Numbered from the stretch's first letter, positions 24,341-33,257 are shown. The stretch is DNA of 64,000 nucleotides from CALBPI01 sp039821645 (GCA_039821645.1 JBCBNU010000009.1:3105-67104), one strand, 5' to 3'. Translations and numbers: made by a program. Notes: generated by a model not told the origin, from the sequence alone.

Positions 24341-25786
24341 TCAGATGGTCATTGCGTCAACGAATTCGTTGACCGGAGTCGCTTCAAGTTTGGATTGATC
24401 GGAGCACATCTCAATGATGCGTGCAGTCTGCGCCGCCGGAAATCGAGTGGTCAGGTTTCGAGCGAACTTTGCTTCAAGTACGGGAATACCTTCTTCGCGT
24501 CGGCGCTTGTGCCCAATCGGATATTCGATTTCGATGCGTTCCGTCTTACTGCCATCCTTGAAGAAGACCTGCATCGCGTTGGCGATCGAGCGCTTGTCCG
24601 GTTCGTGGTATTCGCGGCTATAACGCTCGTCTTCCTCAACGACCATCAGTTCACGCAGTGCGTCCACACGCGGATCCGCCGCCACGTCATCCTCGTAGTC
24701 TTCTGCGACAAGGTTGCCCTTCAGAAGGCCGATCGCCGCCATGTATTGCAGGCAGTGATCGCGATCCGCCGGATTATTCAGTTTGCCTTCCTTCGAGATG
24801 ATCCGAATCGCTGACTCGTGGGTCGTCAGTACAATGCGATCAATCTCATCAATCCGGTTGTGTACTGCCGGGTGCAGATGAACGGCGGCCTCGACCGCGG
24901 TTTGTGCGTGAAACTCCGCCGGGAAGGAAATCTTGAAGAGCACTTGCTCCATCACATAGCTGCCGAATGGGCGCTGGAACGAGAATCGATTCCCTTTGAA
25001 CGATACGTCGTAGAAGCCCCACGTAGGTGCGGTTAGTACGCTGGGATAACCGATTTCTCCTTTCATCACGAGCATGGCGAGCCGCACAGCACGGCTGGTC
25101 GCGTCGCCGGCCGCCCAGGATTTTCTCGGACCTGCGTTCGGCGCGTGTCGGTAGGTGCGAAGGCTAGAGCCATCCACCCACGCATGAGAGAGGGCATCGA
25201 TAATTTGATCGCGGTTGCCGCCGAGCATCTTGGTGACCACCGCAGTTGAGGCGACGCGCACTAACAGTACATGGTCGAGACCCACTTTGTTGAAGCTGTT
25301 GTCGATTGCGAGTACGCCCTGAATTTCATGTGCCTTGATCATCGCAGTGAGTACATCGCGCATGGTCAACGGTGCTTCACCTGAAGCCACTCGCTGTCGA
25401 CTCAGATAATCAGCAACGGCGAGGATGCCGCCAAGATTGTCCGACGGGTGACCCCACTCGGCGGCCAACCACGTATCGTTGAAATCCAGCCAACGAATCA
25501 TGCAGCCGATGTCCCATGCAGCCTTGACCGGATCCATAACGTGTTGGGTTCCCGGTACTTTCGCGCCACCGGGCACGACGGTGCCGGGAACGATAGGCCC
25601 AATGTGTTTTGCACACTCGGGGAATGACAGCGCGAGGAATCCGCAGCCGAGCGTGTCCATCAGGCAATGGCGCGCGGTTGTATAAGCGAGTTCGCTGTCG
25701 ATTTCCGCGTTCGCAACGTAGTCAGCAATGGCGACCAGCTCCTTATCCGGATCCGGTCGAACGTTAGTCTCTACTCGATTACTCAT
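24341..25786 (-). CDS. prpD: 2-methylcitrate dehydratase (MmgE/PrpD family)
   Basis: Dehydrates 2-methylcitrate to 2-methyl-cis-aconitate in propionyl-CoA breakdown, without an iron-sulfur cluster. The protein of 481 residues has the MmgE/PrpD N-terminal helical domain (ARHCLMDTLGCGFLAL) and the conserved LDFNDTWLAAEWGHPSDNLG. A second domain follows about residue 280. It is the last gene of the prpB-prpC-prpD series, 12 bases after prpC. PrpD rather than the AcnD/PrpF pair is used here. Confidence 0.94.
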   Translation of the reverse strand: MSNRVETNVRPDPDKELVAIADYVANAEIDSELAYTTARHCLMDTLGCGFLALSFPECAKHIGPIVPGTVVPGGAKVPGTQHVMDPVKAAWDIGCMIRWLDFNDTWLAAEWGHPSDNLGGILAVADYLSRQRVASGEAPLTMRDVLTAMIKAHEIQGVLAIDNSFNKVGLDHVLLVRVASTAVVTKMLGGNRDQIIDALSHAWVDGSSLRTYRHAPNAGPRKSWAAGDATSRAVRLAMLVMKGEIGYPSVLTAPTWGFYDVSFKGNRFSFQRPFGSYVMEQVLFKISFPAEFHAQTAVEAAVHLHPAVHNRIDEIDRIVLTTHESAIRIISKEGKLNNPADRDHCLQYMAAIGLLKGNLVAEDYEDDVAADPRVDALRELMVVEEDERYSREYHEPDKRSIANAMQVFFKDGSKTERIEIEYPIGHKRRREEGIPVLEAKFARNLTTRFPAAQTARIIEMCSDQSKLEATPVNEFVDAMTI

Positions 25787-25798
25787 TGATGCTTCCTG

Positions 25799-26929
25799 TT
25801 AACTCGATCTTTTATCGAGCGGTACATAACTGCGTGCGTCCGGACCGACATAGTCGGCACTCGGGCGGATGATTCGATTGTTGCTGCGCTGTTCCATCAC
25901 ATGCGCTGTCCAACCGCTGGTTCGCGACATCACGAAAATCGGTGTGAACAGCTTTGTGGGAATCTGCATAAAGCGATAGGCGCAGGCGTGGAAGAAATCG
26001 GCGTTAGGGAATAGCTTTTTCTCATCCCACATCAGCGTTTCGATCGCCTCGGAAATCGCAAACAGCTTGTCGTCGCCGACCGCGTCCGATAGCGCCTTTG
26101 ACCAACGTTTGATCAGCGCGTTTCTTGGGTCACTCTCTCTGTAGACGGCGTGACCAAAGCCCATGATCTTGTCTTTGCGCTCGAGCATGCCGAGGATTCC
26201 GGACCTCGCATCTTCAACACTCGAGAAGCCATCGATCAATTCCATCGCCGCTTCGTTGGCGCCGCCGTGCAGCGGACCGCGCAGCGAGCCGATTGCGCCG
26301 GTGACGCACGAGTGCATGTCCGAAAGGGTTGATGCACATACTCGAGCGGTAAAGGTTGATGCATTGAATTCGTGTTCGGCATACAGAATCAGCGACACGT
26401 CCATGACGCGTTTGTGCAGTGCTTCGGGGTTTTGTCCGTGAAGCAAGGTCAGGAAGTGTTCGGCAATATTCTCGGCTTCCACTTCTGTGTCGACGCGCAC
26501 GCCGTCATGCGAGAACCGATACCAGTACGCGATGATGCCGGGCAGGGTGGCCAGAAGGCGATCTGCGATGTCTTGCTGGTCCTCAAAGCTGTGTTCAGGC
26601 TCGAGGTTGCCGAGCATCGAGCAACCGGTTCGCATTACGTCCATTGGATGTGCTGATGCAGGAATGCGTTCGAGCACCTCACGCAACGCTGCCGGCAATT
26701 TCCGTAGCCCCGACAGTTTTTCCTTGTACCCCGCGAGTTCCGCTGCCGACGGGAGTTCACCATGGAATAACAGCCAGGCGACTTCCTCGAACGTCGAGTG
26801 CTCTGCCAGTTCGCTAATGTCATAACCGCAATAGGTGAGTCCACTGCCGGTCTTTCCGACAGTACACAATCGTGTCTCACCGGCGCTTTGACCCCGAAGT
26901 CCTGCGCCACCAAGTTTCTTGTCAACCAT
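25799..26929 (-). CDS. prpC: 2-methylcitrate synthase
   Basis: Condenses propionyl-CoA with oxaloacetate. Citrate-synthase fold of 376 residues, the short type. The catalytic set is visible: His in LHGGANEAAM, His in MGFGHAVYRESDPR and Asp in PNADFFHACAYR, then RTSGWTAHVMEQ, a stretch conserved in PrpC. Length and motifs match PrpC rather than the larger hexameric GltA. It lies between prpB (33 bases upstream) and prpD (12 bases downstream). Confidence 0.94.
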   Translation of the reverse strand: MVDKKLGGAGLRGQSAGETRLCTVGKTGSGLTYCGYDISELAEHSTFEEVAWLLFHGELPSAAELAGYKEKLSGLRKLPAALREVLERIPASAHPMDVMRTGCSMLGNLEPEHSFEDQQDIADRLLATLPGIIAYWYRFSHDGVRVDTEVEAENIAEHFLTLLHGQNPEALHKRVMDVSLILYAEHEFNASTFTARVCASTLSDMHSCVTGAIGSLRGPLHGGANEAAMELIDGFSSVEDARSGILGMLERKDKIMGFGHAVYRESDPRNALIKRWSKALSDAVGDDKLFAISEAIETLMWDEKKLFPNADFFHACAYRFMQIPTKLFTPIFVMSRTSGWTAHVMEQRSNNRIIRPSADYVGPDARSYVPLDKRSS

Positions 26930-26962
26930 AGTCTTCTCAGTTCTGCATGAAGTATTTAAATC

Positions 26963-27850
26963 TCAGTCTTGATCGTTTGAGCCGAACAAGGCGTCCAGTT
27001 TTTTCTCGAATGCGTGGTAGTCGAGAAACTCATAAAGCTCCTCACGCGTTTGCATCTGAGGTAGCGCGCCTACCTGTGTGCCGCGTTCTCTGATTTCGCG
27101 GAACATTTTGAGTGCCGCCTGATTCATTGCGCGGAAAGCGGACAGCGGATAGAGCGCCATTCGAATACCGACCGATTTCAGTTCGTCGATGGTGTATAGC
27201 GGCGTCATCCCGAACTCGGTCAGATTCGCGAGCACCGGAATTTGAACGGTCTCGGTCACTTTCCGGTAGAGCTCGATGTCAGTCATCGCTTCGGCGAAGA
27301 TCGCGTTGGCGCCTGCCTCCTGGTATTGGTGGATACGTTCCAGCATGGGATCCATACCTTCCACGGCAAGCGCATCCGTTCTTGCCATCACCACAAAATT
27401 CTCGTCGGTTTTTGCGTCGACAGCAGCCTTGATCCGATCGGTCATTTCGTCAGCGCTCACGAGCGACTTGTTCGGTCTGTGTCCGCAGCGTTTCTGGCCG
27501 ACCTGGTCCTCGATGTGCACAGCGGCCACACCGGCGGTGATCATTCCCCGGATTGTGCGTGCGATATTGAAGGCACCGCCCCATCCGGTGTCGATGTCGA
27601 CCAGTAGCGGTGTTGGTGTCGCAGCAGTGATCCGACGGGCGTCCTCCAGGACGTTGTCCAGGGACGTCATGCCGAGATCCGGCAGCCCGTAGCTCGCATT
27701 GGCGACACCAGCGCCGGAAAGATAGATCGCACGGAATCCGGTGGCCGTTGCCATCATAGCGGCGTAGGCGTTGATCGTGCCGACGACTTGCAGCGGTTGC
27801 TCCGCCTCGAGTGCCGCCCTGAAGCGTGCGCCCGCGCTTGAATTGCTCAT
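26963..27850 (-). CDS. prpB: 2-methylisocitrate lyase
   Basis: Cleaves 2-methylisocitrate to pyruvate and succinate. TIM-barrel protein of 295 residues of the isocitrate lyase/PEP mutase family. The active-site loop KRCGH (in QVGQKRCGHRPNK) holds the catalytic Cys, and LVDIDTGWGG holds the metal-binding Asp residues. A perfect Shine-Dalgarno AAGGAGG lies 8 bases before the ATG, suggesting strong translation. With prpC and prpD it completes the methylcitrate cycle apart from the aconitase hydration step. No prpR-type activator is adjacent. Confidence 0.95.
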   Translation of the reverse strand: MSNSSAGARFRAALEAEQPLQVVGTINAYAAMMATATGFRAIYLSGAGVANASYGLPDLGMTSLDNVLEDARRITAATPTPLLVDIDTGWGGAFNIARTIRGMITAGVAAVHIEDQVGQKRCGHRPNKSLVSADEMTDRIKAAVDAKTDENFVVMARTDALAVEGMDPMLERIHQYQEAGANAIFAEAMTDIELYRKVTETVQIPVLANLTEFGMTPLYTIDELKSVGIRMALYPLSAFRAMNQAALKMFREIRERGTQVGALPQMQTREELYEFLDYHAFEKKLDALFGSNDQD

Positions 27851-27872
27851 GGTGTTGTCCTCCTTGTGCGCG

Positions 27873-28391
27873 CTAAAGCTCCCCGTTGTGCCAACGAGCG
27901 TCGCGAGTCTCTATGTTTTTTCGAAGCCCCGACTCGAACCCCAATCTCAATGACTCATCGACCGCCCCGTGTGGAATTTCCACCACGGTGTTGCCACTGG
28001 TGTCGCAGATGACGGTTCTTGGACCGTTGTCCCGCCACAGATGAATCATCCGAATCAACCAGTAGCCACTGAGGATGGATAGTGCGGGTGCGAGCAGCGG
28101 CAAGTCTGTGCTGAATGCGGAGAAATGCACGATGGCGGCCAATGCAAGTGTTAGGAAAAAGTGACGCAGCGGATGGTGTAGTACCGAGAGATCATAGGCT
28201 TCAAAAACAAACAGGGGGTTTAGAAGCAACAGGTCATGACGTTCTACGCGTTGTTGCCTACCCAGTCTCGCTTCGATGGCGAGCATGGCGTCACCGTAGC
28301 GCAGCGTATATTGACGCCAGGCTCGGCGGAACTGGAGTGTCTTGCGCGGAGCCTTTAGCGGGGTGATGTTACTGAGATTGGTTTTGTCCAT
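27873..28391 (-). CDS. Conserved hypothetical membrane protein
   Basis: I do not recognise this 172-residue protein. It has a basic N-terminal part (about 1-70), then two hydrophobic segments (HFFLTLALAAIVHFSAF and LLAPALSILSGYWLI, about 78-112), then a C-terminal segment of some 55 residues probably on the same side as the N-terminus. It lies 6 bases after the amidase and 22 bases before prpB, so it belongs to the same transcript. Base use is like its neighbours. No catalytic motif is visible; a link with propionate metabolism would be by position only. Confidence 0.7.
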   Translation of the reverse strand: MDKTNLSNITPLKAPRKTLQFRRAWRQYTLRYGDAMLAIEARLGRQQRVERHDLLLLNPLFVFEAYDLSVLHHPLRHFFLTLALAAIVHFSAFSTDLPLLAPALSILSGYWLIRMIHLWRDNGPRTVICDTSGNTVVEIPHGAVDESLRLGFESGLRKNIETRDARWHNGEL

Positions 28392-28397
28392 AACGTC

Positions 28398-29876
28398 TCA
28401 GGCGTGCACTGGTGGTAGCGCGTCTCGCCACGGTGCTGCTTCCTCAAGTTGGTAGGCAAGTTGCAAAAGCGCAGCGTCACCATCGATGGCGGTAGAGAGC
28501 TGCGCGCCGATCGGTAACCCCGATTTGCTGCGTCCGGCTGGAACCGACATCGCAGGGGTGCCGGCAACGTTGTGAGTAGCTGTGAAACTCGCAAACTCGG
28601 TTACTCGCTCGGAAAGCAGATCAAAATCGAGCGCTGGATCCAGATGACCGATTTCCGGCGCGGTTGTGCCCGTCACCGGAGATAACCACGCATCGTACAA
28701 ATCAAAGAACTCTGCGACCTCGCGTTGATACAGGCTAAAAAAGGTGAGCGCATCGTCTATCGCCGAAGCAGGAAGTTTGCCGTACCGCTCCGCCAACGTG
28801 ACGGTCGCCGGCTCGAGCAAGCCTGTTGCCAACACATCACCACCCGTTTCTTCGGCGATTTTCTGGACGATGGGGAAAACCCCTGCGCCCCAGAGTGTAA
28901 ACAGGTGCCCGGCAAGCTCCGCGTTCGCATGCGGCGTCTCCTCCGTCTCGATGATTTCATGACCAAGGGTGGTCAGGACGCGTGCCGTTGAACGAATGGC
29001 TTCGACAATTTCAGGTGACGCGGGCCCTGCAGCGGTAGTCAGGCTGAGGGCGATCCGCAACGGCTTGGTTCTCTCTCGAGTCACAAAACCGACAGGCAGT
29101 AGTGGTCCGCCTTCCGTCTGTTCGGTAAGTGCAAGGATCAGCGCGCTGTCGCGCACAGAGCGGGTGAGTGCATGTTTAACGGAAATTGGCCAGGCTTGCG
29201 CGCTGTGCCCTTGGTCAGGAAATCGGCCGATCGACGGCTTCAACCCAAACAACCCGCACTGAGCGGCGGGTATTCGAATCGACCCACCGCCGTCACTGGC
29301 CTGTGCGGCTGGCACCATACGTGATGCTACGGCTGCCGCTGCGCCACCGCTCGACCCGCCAGGCGTGTGATCGGGATTCCATGGATTGCGCGTCGGCCCG
29401 TGAAGCTTCGGTGACGTTGAAGGGAGCAGGCCAAACTCTGGCGTGTTCGTTTTGCCAATCACAACCAGCCCGGACCCATCGATACGATCGGTGTACGGCG
29501 TCTGCTCGGTAGTGATTCGATCGCGATAGAGTGCAGAGCCGAATGTGGTTCGCATATCACGGTACGGATTCAGGTCTTTCAGCAGGTAGGGCACACCTGC
29601 AAGCGCGCCCTCGGCAACCTGTGCCCGCGAGAGGGCTCGATCATCGTCCCGAGTTACCACCGCATTTAACTGTTTGTTGACCACGTCAATGCGGTCGATC
29701 GCGGCGGCGACAAGCTCTCGCGCTGTGAGCTCCCCGGTGATCACGAGATCATGCTGGTCAATGCAATCCAGGTCCGCGATTGATTGGACTGAGACGCCGC
29801 GTCGTTTGGCGCCGCAGCCGCTCGCCGCGGCCAGCCCGCCGAGTGCTAGCAGTCGCAGCAGATCACGTCGATGCAC
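28398..29876 (-). CDS. Amidase-signature family hydrolase, exported lipoprotein
   Basis: Amidase-signature enzyme of 492 residues hydrolysing a C-N amide bond. The Ser-cisSer-Lys triad is visible: Lys in PYLLKDLN, cis-Ser in GGSSGGAAAA and the nucleophile Ser in DGGGSIRIPA. The N-terminus MHRRDLLRLLALGGLAAASGC has a twin-arginine pair before a hydrophobic stretch and ends in a lipobox, so it is probably exported, perhaps by Tat, and lipidated at Cys21. Its first 14 bases overlap the end of the flavin reductase gene. The substrate is unknown; family members act on aryl and peptide amides. Confidence 0.9.
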   Translation of the reverse strand: MHRRDLLRLLALGGLAAASGCGAKRRGVSVQSIADLDCIDQHDLVITGELTARELVAAAIDRIDVVNKQLNAVVTRDDDRALSRAQVAEGALAGVPYLLKDLNPYRDMRTTFGSALYRDRITTEQTPYTDRIDGSGLVVIGKTNTPEFGLLPSTSPKLHGPTRNPWNPDHTPGGSSGGAAAAVASRMVPAAQASDGGGSIRIPAAQCGLFGLKPSIGRFPDQGHSAQAWPISVKHALTRSVRDSALILALTEQTEGGPLLPVGFVTRERTKPLRIALSLTTAAGPASPEIVEAIRSTARVLTTLGHEIIETEETPHANAELAGHLFTLWGAGVFPIVQKIAEETGGDVLATGLLEPATVTLAERYGKLPASAIDDALTFFSLYQREVAEFFDLYDAWLSPVTGTTAPEIGHLDPALDFDLLSERVTEFASFTATHNVAGTPAMSVPAGRSKSGLPIGAQLSTAIDGDAALLQLAYQLEEAAPWRDALPPVHA

Positions 29877-30372
29877 GCGTCACTCCCTGGTGGTAGATCA
29901 GAGCAGGGCGGTCAGGTGCTGCATCGAAATCGACCACTTCCGCAACAATGATCGTGTGATCGCCGGCCTCGTGCGTCGCCACATTGCGTGCGTCGAATGT
30001 GGCACAAGCGTCGCGAACGGCCGGGTTGCCGGCCAATGTGGTCTGGAATCGATCATCGTCGGCAATTGCGTGTCGGCCTTTTCGGGCATAGTGCTCACAG
30101 AGCGCCGCCTGATCCGCCGCGAGCACACTGACCGAGAAATTCTGGCTCGCCATCCAAAGCGAGTAACTGGATGATCCGTGCTGGATGCACCACGAGATCA
30201 ACCGCGGCTCGAGAGACACAGAGACAAATGAACTTACCGTAATCGCGAACGGAGCTGGGTGCTCGACGCAACCCGGGCTGCTCACAATGCAGACTCCAGT
30301 AGGGAATTGTCCAAGGGCGCAACGATAGGCTGCCGCATCCTCTTCGCGCGGCTTTCGGGTGCTTTCAGGCAT
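29863..30372 (-). CDS. Flavin reductase family protein (FMN-binding split barrel)
   Basis: Split-barrel flavin reductase of 169 residues, typical of the small component of two-component monooxygenases that supplies FMNH2 or FADH2. The family core FPTGVCIVSS, PFAITVSSFVSVSLEPRLISWCI and SSSYSLWM (flavin-binding) is present, with the conserved HYARKGRH. It is the first gene of the leftward operon that continues through the amidase and a membrane protein to prpBCD. No partner monooxygenase is adjacent, so its client is unknown. Confidence 0.88.
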   Translation of the reverse strand: MPESTRKPREEDAAAYRCALGQFPTGVCIVSSPGCVEHPAPFAITVSSFVSVSLEPRLISWCIQHGSSSYSLWMASQNFSVSVLAADQAALCEHYARKGRHAIADDDRFQTTLAGNPAVRDACATFDARNVATHEAGDHTIIVAEVVDFDAAPDRPALIYHQGVTRAST

Positions 30373-30450
30373 CCTGATATTGTACCGAACTCGGGCTCGA
30401 GTTGGGGGTCGAAATAGGCGTTATGTCGTCGCCTTCGGATCGGGCGGTGG

Positions 30451-30456
30451 TATCAT
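30451..30456. promoter_or_regulatory. Candidate -10 element TATCAT followed by GCGC
   Basis: GGTATCATGCGC (30449-30460) lies 27 bases upstream of the lipoprotein gene at 30483 and recurs exactly at 57366-57377, upstream of the xdhC-like gene. The TATCAT-GCGC arrangement resembles a sigma-70 -10 with a GC-rich discriminator. No good -35 is seen at the standard distance. Confidence 0.35.
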
Positions 30457-30482
30457 GCGCGGCTGATTTGATAGGTATTTGA

Positions 30483-31862
30483 GTGACGATGTCTAAACAC
30501 GTGTGGAAACCGATTCCGAGGATGCTGCTCCCGTTGCTGGCGATCTTCGGCGCCGCCTGTACCGACACGCCCGATGAGGCTGCGGGCCAGGGCACTGCGC
30601 AGGCCATCAATGCGATCAGTGATGTCAGCTCCGTCGCATTCCTGATTGAGGAGACACAGCTTGAAAACGTGTTGTTCCTGCGCACGACGCCATTCAACGT
30701 GTTCGATGCACTCGAGTATGACTTCAATTTCGACTACGCGAGCGGCGTGACGGGTGATCAGGAGCGTCTTGCGTCGATCACTCAGACGTTGGACGTCAAT
30801 ACCGCCTACACCTTTGTACTTCATGGTACTGCGGCGGCGCCGGCGATCACGGTTTTGCAGCAACCTGAACGCGATTTTGCTGTTGGAGGTACCGTTCTAG
30901 ACATCTGGTTCTCCCATTTTTCGCCGACCGCGCCAGCCGTCGACTTTTATCTCGGTCCAGAGGGTTTTGACCCTGCGACTCTAGCTCCGCTGGCGACCGG
31001 TATCACGCAGAACACCGCCTCGGCGATCGTGGAAATCGAAGCTCAGAGTGGAGAGTTTGTGGTTACGCAAACCGGCGATCCCACTTCGGTGTTGTTTCGA
31101 TCGGAACCGACGGGAGTGACGGCCGGCGAGACTTTGCTTGTCACGCTTCTTGATGCGTCCAAAGAGGTTTTGGGCGACTACGCATTGAGTGTCGGCGGCA
31201 CCGTCAGCACGGGTCTTTTGATCGACGATCGCGCCCTGCCAGAGGCCCAGTTCAGCAACGCGTCATTTTCGTCCGGACCGGTTGATATTTTCCTGACGTC
31301 AGATTTGCAGAACCCACTTGCTACCAATGTTGCGCCCGGGCAAATCACGGCGCCGGTGACGCTGCCAGATGCCGACGATGGTGCGACCTTCAGCCTCTCA
31401 GTGACGCCTGCTGGAGATGCCGGTGTCATCCTTGTCGAGCGAGAGTTGACTATCCCTGACGCACAAAACAGCATCATCTTTTTCACTGGCCGGCAAGCGG
31501 ATGACAATACGCTGTTGCTTGCGATTCCTAGCAATCAACGGGTCGTGTTCGATGCTGCGCGCTTGGGCATCTTCAACGGCGTTCAGGACACCATTGCTAT
31601 CGATTTCTTTCTTTTGGAAGAGGATGAGGAATTCGAGACTGAGCGGCCACAAGCACGACTCGAGGGATCAAGGAGTCAGACCGAATCGGTGTTCCAGCCG
31701 CAGACCGTAGACATGTTAGTCGTCGACTCTATTGAGCAGGTGACACGCTCGGAGCGAATCCCACTAGAGCTGCTGCCCGGCACAGTTGTACGCGTGATCA
31801 CGCTGGACACGGCCGACCCGAGCGTCAGCGAAATTGTAGCCGTGGACCCACTCAATCCCTGA
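30483..31862 (+). CDS. DUF4397-like repeat lipoprotein
   Basis: Predicted lipoprotein of 459 residues; a lipobox (AIFGAAC) ends the signal peptide near residue 26. The mature protein consists of about four beta-rich units of roughly 100 residues. Each has a VDFYL or VDIFL strand (for example APAVDFYLGPEG, GPVDIFLTSD) and a SxxxxVTLPD or TASAIVEIEA strand, like the DUF4397 immunoglobulin-like repeats found on bacterial surfaces. It is acidic, with no catalytic motif. GTG 30483 and ATG 30489 are both usable starts. It converges on the SDR gene with a 3-base gap. Its role is unknown; a structural or adhesive surface function is possible. Confidence 0.75.
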   Translation: MTMSKHVWKPIPRMLLPLLAIFGAACTDTPDEAAGQGTAQAINAISDVSSVAFLIEETQLENVLFLRTTPFNVFDALEYDFNFDYASGVTGDQERLASITQTLDVNTAYTFVLHGTAAAPAITVLQQPERDFAVGGTVLDIWFSHFSPTAPAVDFYLGPEGFDPATLAPLATGITQNTASAIVEIEAQSGEFVVTQTGDPTSVLFRSEPTGVTAGETLLVTLLDASKEVLGDYALSVGGTVSTGLLIDDRALPEAQFSNASFSSGPVDIFLTSDLQNPLATNVAPGQITAPVTLPDADDGATFSLSVTPAGDAGVILVERELTIPDAQNSIIFFTGRQADDNTLLLAIPSNQRVVFDAARLGIFNGVQDTIAIDFFLLEEDEEFETERPQARLEGSRSQTESVFQPQTVDMLVVDSIEQVTRSERIPLELLPGTVVRVITLDTADPSVSEIVAVDPLNP

Positions 31863-31865
31863 GAG

Positions 31866-32567
31866 CTAACTCTCGATTTGACCAAGGTTAGCGTGCATCA
31901 CGCTGCCATTGATTACCGGATTTTGGACGCAGAAAACGATCGTGGCGGCAATTTCGTCGGGCGTTGCCAAACGTCCAAGGCACATATTGGTCGCCAGTGC
32001 TTTTAGAATGCTCTCGTCATTGCCCACGTGGTTGCGCAACATTTCGGTGTCGGTAAAACCGGGGCTCACGGCTGCCGTGTGGATACCCGTCCCAGTGAGG
32101 TCCTGACACGTGGCACGCATCATTCCATTGACCGCATGTTTGCTGGTGACGTAGCTGAACGCGCCAGGCACGGCTTTGTCTCCGAGTGTGCTGCTAACAA
32201 AGACGATGCTGGAGCCCGGTTTCATAACCGAAATGAATGCGCCATTCAGGGCGGCAGGCGCAACCACATTGACGCTGAGCGATCGCTGCAGCTCCGATCT
32301 GTCAAGCGTTGCTGCGGTATCGGAGCTCAGCAAGCCTGCGCAATGCACCACAGTGGAAACGGTCGCCTTGGCAAGCTGGGTACGCAATGTGTCGACAAGT
32401 GCGAAGTTTACCGGATCGACAAGATCGACCGGGTGGGAGATGACACCGTCGAGCTTGCAAGGACGTCTTGAGAGATTGACGACATCATAGCCAGCCTGAA
32501 GCAACTGTTTCGCAGTCGCAAAACCAATGCCGGCGCTGGCGCCTGTGATGACGGCTAATTTGCTCAC
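31866..32567 (-). CDS. Short-chain dehydrogenase/reductase, coupled to a PTPS-like gene
   Basis: Classical SDR of 233 residues. The nucleotide motif is TGASAGIG (residues 8-15), the Ser of the triad is in VFVSST, and the Tyr-Lys pair is YVTSK. VSPGFTDTEM follows. The absence of an acidic residue after the second strand, with Arg in NLSRRP, favours NADPH. The start codon overlaps the stop of the PTPS-like gene (ATGA), so the two are made together. Several SDRs (sepiapterin reductase, FolM, PTR1) reduce pterins, which makes a pterin or pterin-precursor substrate the best guess. Confidence 0.88.
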   Translation of the reverse strand: MSKLAVITGASAGIGFATAKQLLQAGYDVVNLSRRPCKLDGVISHPVDLVDPVNFALVDTLRTQLAKATVSTVVHCAGLLSSDTAATLDRSELQRSLSVNVVAPAALNGAFISVMKPGSSIVFVSSTLGDKAVPGAFSYVTSKHAVNGMMRATCQDLTGTGIHTAAVSPGFTDTEMLRNHVGNDESILKALATNMCLGRLATPDEIAATIVFCVQNPVINGSVMHANLGQIES

Positions 32568-33070
32568 AGGAAACCCTCCCCAAGACGCCAGCGGGTGCTG
32601 GCGGACTGTCCTTCACCGGAGCCGACATCAACCATGGCCTCTGAAATCTCGTACTGCTCGGCGACATTGCCCTCGAGTAAGCAAGAGAGCAGCCACCAAG
32701 AGAGTTCCTCTGCAGTGATATTGGCGAGCGGAAGGATCAGAGTATCGGCTGCGACAAAATGCATGGTCTCCTTCCCGAAGCGCGCGATTACGGTCTGTTC
32801 GTCATCGCTTTTCGACACCTCGAGATACGGAGAGTGTTCTGGCAGCAACATGTATTCGTCCAAGCTGTCACACAAGCTTCGCAGTTTTTTCTTCATCACG
32901 TTGTAATCGAAGCACAAACCATCCGCTCCAACGGCCGCGGTAATGTCTGCGCGAACGGCGAAATTATGACCATGCAGTCGTTCTCGTTCTTCGCCCGAGA
33001 AGATTGTGAAATGGGCCGCTGAGAACTTGAGGTACTGATTACGGATGTGGATGGTAGTCTGTCGAGTCAT
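32564..33070 (-). CDS. 6-pyruvoyl-tetrahydropterin synthase/QueD-family protein lacking the usual Cys
   Basis: COG0720-family protein of 168 residues. The zinc-binding His residues are present: His in FSAAHFT and the pair in LHGHNF. In QueD and PTPS the catalytic Cys lies 4 residues before HGH (CxxxHGH). Here the stretch reads ERERLHGH, with Arg in that place and Glu 3 residues before the His, reminiscent of PTPS-III-type variants that replace Cys by Glu. The later pterin-binding Glu region is also changed (VGSGEGQSA). Queuosine synthesis is therefore doubtful. The start at 33070 has AAGGAG 10 bases upstream. It is translationally coupled to the SDR downstream. Confidence 0.85.
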   Translation of the reverse strand: MTRQTTIHIRNQYLKFSAAHFTIFSGEERERLHGHNFAVRADITAAVGADGLCFDYNVMKKKLRSLCDSLDEYMLLPEHSPYLEVSKSDDEQTVIARFGKETMHFVAADTLILPLANITAEELSWWLLSCLLEGNVAEQYEISEAMVDVGSGEGQSASTRWRLGEGFL

Positions 33071-33233
33071 CGTGCGCTCACTCCTTGGGAGGCGACATCT
33101 TGCCCTCTGTCGGAGGTGATTGCACTTCACCGCGCAACGCGACTTGATTAAGCTGCGCCCGTGCTAGCCACCGAACCGGGTTCCTGGTTTCGTGGGGTTG
33201 CATCTACGCCCGTAGAAAACAAATCGAATACCT

Positions 33234-33257
33234 GTAATTGTCAGCTTTAACAATTAC
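33234..33257. repeat. Inverted repeat GTAATTG-N10-CAATTAC
   Basis: Perfect 7-base arms separated by 10 bases, one helical turn centre to centre apart from half a turn. It overlaps the candidate -35 TTGTCA for the Tld operon. It could be an operator for a dimeric regulator; no regulator gene is adjacent. Confidence 0.5.
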
